From Nocardioides sp. URHA0032 (GTDB lineage: Bacteria; Actinomycetota; Actinomycetes; Propionibacteriales; Nocardioidaceae), in the NCBI RefSeq assembly GCF_000620645.1, contig NZ_KK211160.1, positions 62,001-126,000 on the forward strand: a stretch of DNA of 64,000 bases. Direction: 5' to 3'. The notes beneath the pieces were generated by a model, which had not been told where the DNA came from, made no database searches, and worked only from the letters and a program-made list of their open reading frames with translations. Positions 57,676-64,000 of this stretch are shown here, one piece after another. A program made the translations under genes and the position numbers. The first letter of the stretch is position 1, and every line of letters begins with the position of its first letter.

Positions 57676-58310
57676 GTCTCTCCAAGCAGGAGATGGCGGC
57701 GACCGTCGCGCGGGACATCCCGCCGGGCGCCTTCGTCAACCTCGGCATCGGCCAGCCCACGCTGGTCGCCGACCACCTCTTCCCGGACGCGGGCGTGGTG
57801 CTGCACACCGAGAACGGCATGCTCAACATGGGCCGCGCCGCGACCGGCGGACCCGAGGACCCGGTCGACGGCGACCTGACGAATGCCGGCAAGCAGCCGG
57901 TGACCGAGCTGCCCGGCTCGTCGTACTTCGACTCGGCGGCGTCGTTCGCGATGATGCGCGGCGGCCACCTCGACGTCTGCGTGCTGGGCGCGTTCCAGGT
58001 CTCCGCGGCCGGCGACCTCGCCAACTGGCACACGGGTGAGCCGGACGCGATCCCTGCCGTCGGCGGTGCGATGGACCTCGCGATCGGCGCGAAGAGCGTG
58101 TTCGTGATGATGACGCTCTTCGCCAGGGACGGCGCCCCGAAGCTGGTGCCGCACTGCACCTACCCGCTCACCGGCGTCGGCTGCGTCGACCGGATCTACA
58201 CCGACCTCGCGACGTTCGAGCTCACGGCGGCCGGCGTCGTCGTCCGCGAGACCTTCGGGATCACGTACGACGAGCTCGCCGGTCGCCTCGAGGTCCCGCT
58301 CCGCCGTTGA
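57672..58310 (+). CDS. pcaJ: 3-oxoadipate CoA-transferase subunit B
   Basis: A 212-residue subunit with the catalytic Glu in VLHTENGMLNMG, preceded by GAFVNLGIGQPTLVADH, and with GGHLDVCVLGAFQVSAAGDLANW. It carries the covalent CoA-thioester intermediate. The gene ends the pcaFIJ unit; a separately controlled SDR gene follows 60 nt later with its own -10 element. Confidence 0.95.
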   Translation: MSLSKQEMAATVARDIPPGAFVNLGIGQPTLVADHLFPDAGVVLHTENGMLNMGRAATGGPEDPVDGDLTNAGKQPVTELPGSSYFDSAASFAMMRGGHLDVCVLGAFQVSAAGDLANWHTGEPDAIPAVGGAMDLAIGAKSVFVMMTLFARDGAPKLVPHCTYPLTGVGCVDRIYTDLATFELTAAGVVVRETFGITYDELAGRLEVPLRR

Positions 58311-58370
58311 GCTCCCGCCGTCCCAGATCGGGACAGCCGCACGAGCCGGCGCCCACCTAGGTTCCTGCGG

Positions 58371-59129
58371 GTGGACAGCGACCGTACCGCCCTCGTCACC
58401 GGCGCCGGACAGGGCCTCGGCCTCGCCATCGCCCGCCGGCTCGCCGGAGACGGGCTCCGGGTCGTCCTCACCGACGTGGACGAGGGACGGGTGCGCGCGG
58501 CTGCGGCGGACCTCGCGGGCGCGACCGCGGCCGGCATGGACGTCACCGACCCGACCTCGGTCGCGCGGGTCGTCGGCGACCTCGACCGGCTCGACGTGCT
58601 GGTCAACAACGCCGGCGTGATCTCCCGTCAGCCCGCATCGGAGTTCGACGACGCGGCCTGGGAGCGCGAGCTCGCGGTCAACCTGGGCGGCACGATGCGG
58701 TGCAGCCGCGCGGCGTACCCGCTCCTGTCCCGGGCGCCTACCCCGTCGGTGGTCAACCTCGCCTCGGTCGGCTCGACGTTCGGGCTCCCGCAGCGACTCG
58801 GCTACGCGACGACGAAGACCGGCGTCGTCGGGCTGACGCGGACCCTGGCCGTCGAGTGGGGACCGGCCGGGATCCGGGTGAACGCGGTCGCCCCGGGCTA
58901 CATCGAGACCGCGATGATGCTCTCCGGCTTCGACAACGGTGCCCTGGACCGGGACCGGCTGCTCAGCCGCACCCCGATGCGCCGGTTCGGCACGTCGGAG
59001 GAGGTCGCGGCGGCGGTGTCGTTCCTGGCGTCTCCGGAGGCGTCGTTCGTCACCGGCACAGTCCTGCGGGTCGACGGCGGCATCACGGTCGACGGGACCT
59101 TCCACGTGGACCGGCCTGTCCCGAACTGA
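58371..59129 (+). CDS. SDR family oxidoreductase
   Basis: A 252-residue classical SDR with TGAGQGLGLAIA (NAD-binding), NNAGVISRQP, catalytic Ser in NLASVGSTFG and YATTKTG, the YxxxK motif (Tyr about 146). Substrate not deducible. The order SDR, luciferase-like enzyme, ABC importer suggests use of an imported compound. TAGGTT seven nt before the GTG marks a leaderless start. Confidence 0.9.
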   Translation: MDSDRTALVTGAGQGLGLAIARRLAGDGLRVVLTDVDEGRVRAAAADLAGATAAGMDVTDPTSVARVVGDLDRLDVLVNNAGVISRQPASEFDDAAWERELAVNLGGTMRCSRAAYPLLSRAPTPSVVNLASVGSTFGLPQRLGYATTKTGVVGLTRTLAVEWGPAGIRVNAVAPGYIETAMMLSGFDNGALDRDRLLSRTPMRRFGTSEEVAAAVSFLASPEASFVTGTVLRVDGGITVDGTFHVDRPVPN

Positions 59130-59208
59130 CACAGGGCTGCGACTCCCCCCGCACCTAGCGTCCGCGACAGGGCCCGGGACGGCCGGCGCCGGCAGTGAGG
59201 AGTCAGCC

Positions 59209-60072
59209 ATGAAGGTGGGCGTCTACGTCTTCGCCACCGACCTCGACCTCGACCCCGGGCCACTGGCCCGGGAGATCGAGGACCGGGGCTTCGACAGCAT
59301 GTTCTTCCCGGAGCACTCCCACATCCCGGTGTCCCGCGAGACCGACTACCCGGCGTCGTACGGCGGCGGCGTGCTGCCGGACTTCTACAAGCGGACCTAC
59401 GACCCGTTCATCAGCTGCGCCTTCGCCGCGGCCGCGACGACGACCCTCCAGGTCGGCACCGGCATCTGCCTGCTCGCGCTGCGCGACGCCGTGCACACGG
59501 CGAAGCTGGTCGCCTCGGTCGACCGGCTCTCCGGCGGCCGGTTCGCGTTCGGCGTCGGCTTCGGCTGGAACCGCGACGAGTTCGCCACCCACGGCGCGGA
59601 CTTCGGCACCCGGCACGCCAAGGTGCGCGAGCAGGTGGAGCTGATGCGCCGCATGTGGACCGACGATGTCGCGGCGTACGACGGGGCGCATGTCTCCCTC
59701 CAGCCCAGCTGGTGCTGGCCCAAGCCCGTGCAGCAGCCGGGTCCCCCGGTCTACCTCGGGGGCAGCGGACCGGTGACGATGCGTCACGCCGCCGCCTGGG
59801 CGGACGTCTGGTACCCGACGCCGCCGCTGGCCGACCCGTTGCTCACCGAGTCCGTCCCACGGTTCCGCGAGCTCGTCGCCGAGCAGGGCCGCGACCCGGA
59901 GTCGGTGCCGGTCGGCGTCGCGCCGGGCACGCTCGACGAGGCATCGCTGGAGGTGTACGAGCGCAACGGCGTCGCGCACGTGAACGTCGCGCTCGTCGCG
60001 GACACACCGGCGCTGATGCTGGCCGAGCTCGACCGGCTGGCGAAGCTCCGCGTCGCCGTCCTGGGCTCCTGA
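59209..60072 (+). CDS. LLM-class F420-dependent oxidoreductase
   Basis: A 287-residue luciferase-like monooxygenase-fold enzyme. Family parts are REIEDRGFDSMFFPEHSHIP, TTLQVGTGICLLALRD, and RFAFGVGFGWNRDE followed by KVREQVELMRRMWTDD. The group typically uses F420, consistent with other F420-linked proteins in the window. Substrate unknown. GAGGAG before the ATG fixes the start. It lies between an SDR gene and an ABC importer. Confidence 0.88.
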   Translation: MKVGVYVFATDLDLDPGPLAREIEDRGFDSMFFPEHSHIPVSRETDYPASYGGGVLPDFYKRTYDPFISCAFAAAATTTLQVGTGICLLALRDAVHTAKLVASVDRLSGGRFAFGVGFGWNRDEFATHGADFGTRHAKVREQVELMRRMWTDDVAAYDGAHVSLQPSWCWPKPVQQPGPPVYLGGSGPVTMRHAAAWADVWYPTPPLADPLLTESVPRFRELVAEQGRDPESVPVGVAPGTLDEASLEVYERNGVAHVNVALVADTPALMLAELDRLAKLRVAVLGS

Positions 60073-60144
60073 CCCATTGACGCATGTCTCAATCTGACAC
60101 GACGCCGGTGAGGCTCACCTTCCTAACTTTCACGGTGTTCCGAC

Positions 60145-60170
60145 CGGTGCGTGATGACCGTCACGCACCG
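60145..60170. promoter_or_regulatory. Ten-bp inverted repeat, operator of the ABC importer genes
   Basis: CGGTGCGTGA and TCACGCACCG are exact reverse complements with the six-nt spacer TGACCG. The repeat ends 24 nt before the permease ATG, and a TAACTT -10-like element (60124-60129) precedes it, so a repressor bound here would block transcription or elongation. The matching regulator is not in the window. Confidence 0.6.
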
Positions 60171-60193
60171 CAGAGGTGGAGGGAGGCGGCCCG

Positions 60194-61267
60194 ATGACGC
60201 TGACGACCGAGCCGGCCCAGCCCGTGGCCGACGCGAGCCCGGCGTACCGGCGCCCGATCCGGGTCCCGGGGCAGGGCATCCTGCTCGCCAACGTGGCCCT
60301 GGTGCTCGTCGCCGTGCTGCTGCTCGACGTCAACCTGTTCAACCGGGCCAGCCTGTCCACGCTCACTCCCGTCGTGGGCGTGATGATCCTTGTGGCGCTC
60401 GGTCAGGCCTTCATCATCGGCACCGGCGGCATCGACCTCAGCATCCCTTCGACGGTCACGTTGGTCGGGATCATCGTCTTGAAGTCGGCGTCCGGCGACA
60501 ACGGTGGGCTGGTGAAGGCGATCGCGATCGCCCTGGCCGCCTGCCTGCTGATCGGCCTGGCCAACGGCCTGCTGGTCGAGGTCACCCGCCTCGACCCCCT
60601 GGTCGTCACGCTCGCCACCGGCCAGCTGATCGCCGGCGCGACCCGCATGTACCGCGGACCGGTGCTCGCCGTCTCCAACGTCCCCTCGGACCTCTCCGAC
60701 TTCGCCCGCGCGTCGTACGCCGACGTCAGCGTGATCCTGCTCGTCGCCGTGGTCGTGCTCGTGGTCGTCGCGCTCTGGCTGAAGTTCCACACGTCGGGGC
60801 GTCGCCTGGCGGCGAGCAGCGTCGCCCGGGTCGCGGCCGAGAACAGCGGACTCGCCGCCACCCGGCAGCGCCTGCAGGCCTGGATGATCGGCACCTTCGT
60901 CGTCGGCATCGGCGCCGTGCTCCTCGCCGGCCAGATCGCCACCCCGGACCTCTCGCTCGGCACGCCGTACCTGCTCACGCCGATCGTCGCCGTGGTCCTC
61001 GGCGGCGCCGCGATCACCGGGGGTCGGGTGCGCCCCGCGGCGACCGCGCTCGGCGCTCTCTTCCTGATGCTGCTCGAGCACATCCTCCGCGTGCGCGGCT
61101 ACTCCTCGGGCCTCGCGCTCGCGTTCCAGGGGCTCGTTCTCGGGGTCGGCCTCACCCTCGTCGCCACCTCGAAGAAGTTCAGGTGGTCCTCGATCTCCGC
61201 CAAACGCGGTGGCACCACCAGTGGCCGGCACCAGGAGCCGGCCGTGACCCAAGAGAACCAGGAGTAA
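60194..61267 (+). CDS. ABC transporter permease (RbsC family)
   Basis: A 357-residue integral membrane permease with nine to ten helices. GQAFIIGTGGIDLSIPSTVTLVG is the family signature with the Asp-Leu-Ser motif, and AVVLGGAAITGGRVRPAATALGALFL is the conserved late segment of RbsC/XylH-type proteins. GGGAGG seven nt before the ATG fixes the start. It is followed by the binding lipoprotein after five nt. Substrate not deducible; the class imports sugars and related molecules. Confidence 0.92.
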   Translation: MTLTTEPAQPVADASPAYRRPIRVPGQGILLANVALVLVAVLLLDVNLFNRASLSTLTPVVGVMILVALGQAFIIGTGGIDLSIPSTVTLVGIIVLKSASGDNGGLVKAIAIALAACLLIGLANGLLVEVTRLDPLVVTLATGQLIAGATRMYRGPVLAVSNVPSDLSDFARASYADVSVILLVAVVVLVVVALWLKFHTSGRRLAASSVARVAAENSGLAATRQRLQAWMIGTFVVGIGAVLLAGQIATPDLSLGTPYLLTPIVAVVLGGAAITGGRVRPAATALGALFLMLLEHILRVRGYSSGLALAFQGLVLGVGLTLVATSKKFRWSSISAKRGGTTSGRHQEPAVTQENQE

Positions 61268-61271
61268 CGCA

Positions 61272-62555
61272 ATGCGCAACCTCATGAGCCGCCACGGCGG
61301 CAATCGTGGAAGGGCGTCGGTGCTGGCGGTGACCGTGACGGCCTTCGTGCTGACCGTCGCCGCCTGTGGGTCCAGCGACTCGGGCGGCTCGGGGTCCGGC
61401 ACCGGGTCCGGCGCGACCGCGTCGTCGGCCGCCGACAAGGTCGACGACGCCACCGTGCAGGCGACCATCGACAAGGCGATGCTCACCGACACGGTGAAGC
61501 TCGCCGACCTCGACCCGACCGTCCAGGACGCCTTCCGGCACGCGTCGGTCGAGCTCACCGACGACCAGCTGGCCAAGGCCTACGAGTGCTGGACCGGCAC
61601 CAGCTGCGACATCGGCGACGGCGACGTGACGCTCGGCATCGCGGAGGCCTACGGCCAGAACCAGTGGCGCAAGATCAGCAAGATGGAGGTCATCCTCCAG
61701 GCGCTGACCTACCCGGAGATCGGCAAGATCATCTACACCGACGCCCAGGGCGACCTCGCGAAGTTCCAGTCCAACGTGCGCAGCCTCGCGGCCCAGGGCG
61801 CGAAGGCGATCGTCAGCTACAACGACTTCGGCTCCGCGGCGCTCCCGGCCTTCCAGGCCGCCCAGGCGCAGGGCGCGAAGATCTCGACGTACGTCGGCCC
61901 GGTCCCGGACGCCCCGGCCACGTCACTGGCCAACCAGGTGCACGGCGACGTGTGCGCGGTCGGCGAGGAGATGGCGAAGGTCTCCGACGAGGACCTCGGC
62001 CTCACCGGCGAGGTCGCGATCCTCAACGGCACGCCGGGCAACCCGCAGGGTGCGACGTGGAACAAGTGCTTCGAGGACAAGCTGCAGAACGCCACGGTCG
62101 GTGCCAAGCAGGACACCGACTGGACACTGGCCGGTGCCTACAAGGCGGCCTCCGCGCTGGTCTCCTCCGGCACGGACTACAGCGGCATCTTCTACGACTA
62201 CGCGGACCCGATCCCGCAGGTCGTGGAGGCCTACGACAAGGCCGGCGTGAAGATGCCCGCCGTCGTCACCTGGACCTCGAACAACGGGATGGCCAAGGTC
62301 TGGGAGAAGCGCCTGGGCACCCCTGACGAGTTCCCGCTCTACTTCACGAACGCGCTGAACTGGGAGGGCCGCGCCTCCGTCACGGCGGTCATGGACCTCC
62401 TCGCGGGCAAGGACGTCAGCTCCGACATCTCCGTGCCCCAGCCGTTCGTGAAGGCGGAGAAGGGTCTCTACGACTCCAGCAGGCCCGACGACTACCCGGG
62501 TCCCAGCGTGCTCGTTCCCGACTCGCTGATGACCCAGATGCTGTCCGCAGGCTGA
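61272..62555 (+). CDS. ABC transporter substrate-binding lipoprotein
   Basis: A 427-residue exported protein with a lipobox TVAACGSS near residue 34, so the mature protein is lipid-anchored at Cys, then a Gly/Ser linker. The rest has the two-lobed type 1 periplasmic-binding fold: MEVILQALTYPEIGKIIYTDAQGD, AKAIVSYNDFGSAALPAF and GEVAILNGTPGNPQ. It is the ligand-binding part of the importer. A long hairpin after its stop may protect its mRNA. Confidence 0.9.
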   Translation: MRNLMSRHGGNRGRASVLAVTVTAFVLTVAACGSSDSGGSGSGTGSGATASSAADKVDDATVQATIDKAMLTDTVKLADLDPTVQDAFRHASVELTDDQLAKAYECWTGTSCDIGDGDVTLGIAEAYGQNQWRKISKMEVILQALTYPEIGKIIYTDAQGDLAKFQSNVRSLAAQGAKAIVSYNDFGSAALPAFQAAQAQGAKISTYVGPVPDAPATSLANQVHGDVCAVGEEMAKVSDEDLGLTGEVAILNGTPGNPQGATWNKCFEDKLQNATVGAKQDTDWTLAGAYKAASALVSSGTDYSGIFYDYADPIPQVVEAYDKAGVKMPAVVTWTSNNGMAKVWEKRLGTPDEFPLYFTNALNWEGRASVTAVMDLLAGKDVSSDISVPQPFVKAEKGLYDSSRPDDYPGPSVLVPDSLMTQMLSAG

Positions 62556-62562
62556 CCGAGCC

Positions 62563-62598
62563 GACCGGGGGCGGGGCCTCGACACCCCGCCCCCGGTC
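62563..62598 (+). terminator. Intercistronic 14-bp hairpin
   Basis: GACCGGGGGCGGGG (62563-62576) and CCCCGCCCCCGGTC (62585-62598) are exact complements with an eight-nt loop, between the binding-protein and ATPase genes. Such hairpins often raise binding-protein over ATPase expression by partial termination or 3' protection. It could also be a full terminator. Confidence 0.7.
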
Positions 62599-62645
62599 GT
62601 CCCACCTGCACCATCCGTCCACCCGTCGCCCGAGAGGTGCCGACC

Positions 62646-64000
62646 ATGTCCGACACGACCTCGCCCACCGCGGTGCAGGAGCGCACCCCGTCGCCGGGCC
62701 CGGCCGCCCGGCCCCTGCTCGTCGCCGCCGGGCTCTCCAAGCGGTACGGGCCCGTGCAGGCCCTGGCCGACGTGAGCATCACGATCGCGCCCGGCGAGAT
62801 CCACGCCCTGGTCGGCGAGAACGGGTCCGGCAAGTCGACCCTGGTCGGGATCGTCAGCGGCACCGTCGCCCGCGACACCGGCACGGTGGAGATCGCGGGC
62901 TCGTCGCTCACGGCGGCGCGGCCGAGCGCGTCGCAGGACCGCGGCGCCATCACCGTCTTCCAGGACGGCTCGCTGATCGGTGAGCTGTCCGTGGCCAAGA
63001 ACCTCTACCTCGGCATCCGCGGGGAGCAACGCCCGTCCTACGGCCGCACCACCGCCTGGGCCCAGGAGCTGCTCAACTCCCACGGCTTCGACATCGACAC
63101 GGAGCAGTCGGCGGCCTCGCTGCCGCCCGGTGACCGTCAGCTCGTGGAGATCATCCGCGCCGTCGCGTGCCGGCCGCGCGTGCTGATCCTCGACGAGGCG
63201 ACGTCGGCGCTCGACTCCCGCGGTGTGGACATCGTCCTGGACCTGATGCGCGGGGTGGCCGCCGACGGCGGCGCCGTGCTCTTCGTGACGCACCGGCTGT
63301 CGGAGGTCATGCGGGTCGCCGACACCGTGACCGTGCTGCGCGACGGCCGGTTCCAGGGCACCCACGACGCAGCCGACGTCACCCCCCAGCGGCTCGTCGA
63401 GCTGATGGCTGGCACCCGCGTGGACCTGGAGTTCCCCGACCGCGTCGCCGACGGTGCCGGGGACGTCCGGCTGATCGCGGCCGGGCTCGCCGGCCCGTCG
63501 TACGGCCCGGTCGAGCTCGAGCTGCGGGCCGGCCAGATCGTCGGCATCGCGGGCGCCGACGGCAACGGGCAGCTGCCACTCGTCAAGGGACTGGCCCGGA
63601 TCGACGACAGCCAGGGCACCGTCGAGGTCGACGGCCACCGGCCGCGCAGCTACGGTGCCGCGGTCGACACGGGACTCGTGTACCTGAGCTCCGACCGCCG
63701 CAACGAGTCACTCTTCCAGGGACTCACGATCGGTGACAACCTCGGCATCGGGGTGCTCGGCGACCTCTCGAGCGGCGGGGTGATGAACCTGGGCCGCGAG
63801 CGGTCCTTCGTCCGCGAGGCCATCGACCGGTACCGCATCCGCGTCGGCCACCCGGGCCAGCTGCCCTCGGAGCTGTCGGGCGGCAACCAGCAGAAGGTGG
63901 CGCTGAGCCGGGTGCTGGCGATGAAGCCCGCCGTCGTCCTCATCGACGAGCCGACGCAGGGCGTCGACGTCCGGTCGCGCCTCGACATCTACCGGTTCCT
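62646..64000 (+). CDS. Sugar-type ABC transporter ATP-binding protein (partial)
   Basis: The gene runs off the right edge after about 451 residues. Two NBDs are visible as in RbsA/MglA. The first has Walker A VGENGSGKSTLVG, Walker B VLILDEATSALD, but the signature loop reads LPPGDRQLVEI instead of LSxGxxQ. In the second, Walker A is degenerate (GIAGADGNGQLPLV) while LSGGNQQKVAL and VVLIDEPTQGVD are normal, as is typical for the second half of this family. The ATG at 62646 follows a GAGAGGTGCCGACC leader. Confidence 0.9.
   Translation, partial: MSDTTSPTAVQERTPSPGPAARPLLVAAGLSKRYGPVQALADVSITIAPGEIHALVGENGSGKSTLVGIVSGTVARDTGTVEIAGSSLTAARPSASQDRGAITVFQDGSLIGELSVAKNLYLGIRGEQRPSYGRTTAWAQELLNSHGFDIDTEQSAASLPPGDRQLVEIIRAVACRPRVLILDEATSALDSRGVDIVLDLMRGVAADGGAVLFVTHRLSEVMRVADTVTVLRDGRFQGTHDAADVTPQRLVELMAGTRVDLEFPDRVADGAGDVRLIAAGLAGPSYGPVELELRAGQIVGIAGADGNGQLPLVKGLARIDDSQGTVEVDGHRPRSYGAAVDTGLVYLSSDRRNESLFQGLTIGDNLGIGVLGDLSSGGVMNLGRERSFVREAIDRYRIRVGHPGQLPSELSGGNQQKVALSRVLAMKPAVVLIDEPTQGVDVRSRLDIYRF

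Noticed and set aside
1..64000. CRISPR arrays, insertion sequences, rRNA genes, replication origin
   Set aside because: Looked for spaced direct repeats, transposase motifs, conserved rRNA stretches and DnaA-box clusters; none seen.

Overview
The window is a high-GC (about 70% or more by eye), gene-dense chromosomal segment of an actinobacterium. The gene content fits a Nocardioides-like member of the Propionibacteriales: frequent GTG starts, a bacterial proteasome activator, F420/deazaflavin-linked oxidoreductases, a mycofactocin cluster, GTP-dependent PEP carboxykinase, c-di-AMP riboswitch control of an Rpf-type protein, and many apparently leaderless genes (TANNNT, then 6-7 nt, then the start codon). 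No rRNA, transposase, prophage or CRISPR array was seen. The assignment is inferred from gene content only.

Layout. 0-14 kb is core-like: a VOC protein, prephenate dehydratase, a DUF4446 protein, a Ddn-type oxidoreductase, a PAP2/diacylglycerol-kinase fusion, an overlapping operon serS-HAD-GNAT-HAD, the proteasome activator, a quinone oxidoreductase, a DUF6457/MobA-like pair, a nitrilase-family hydrolase, a stand-alone biotinyl domain and two tRNA-Ser genes. 14-32 kb looks more accessory: a small secreted peptide gene next to a TrmB/LuxR-like regulator, canonical pckG, tRNA-Arg, a second regulator of the same type followed by a 1614-residue secreted subtilase, a frameshifted VOC gene, a large LuxR (LAL) regulator, a PorA-family protein, a c-di-AMP riboswitch with a short Rpf-like protein, and a second, strongly divergent PEPCK-like gene.

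32-36.6 kb holds a LacI regulator with a likely autoregulatory double operator, a small secreted coiled-coil protein, a CDF-like transporter, and a TetR/serine-hydrolase divergent pair with two clear operators. 36.6-45.2 kb is the mycofactocin locus (mftR, mftA-F plus a coupled SDR), followed by an acyl-CoA dehydrogenase, a TetR regulator and an NpdG-like F420 oxidoreductase. 45-49 kb carries small membrane and secreted proteins and two copies of a 59-nt palindromic repeat. 49-58.3 kb is a complete 4-hydroxybenzoate/protocatechuate route: pobA with an IclR regulator, then pcaHGBDC, a LysR regulator and pcaFIJ, ending in succinyl-CoA plus acetyl-CoA. 58.3-64 kb has an SDR, a luciferase-like F420 oxidoreductase and an ABC importer (permease, binding lipoprotein, ATPase); the ATPase is cut by the right edge.

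Two themes link the parts. One is redox chemistry on unusual cofactors: mycofactocin, F420-type enzymes and their SDR/ACDH partners. The other is aromatic catabolism, whose acetyl-CoA and succinyl-CoA products would use gluconeogenic PEPCK. All functional statements rest on motif recognition by reading; no database search was run.
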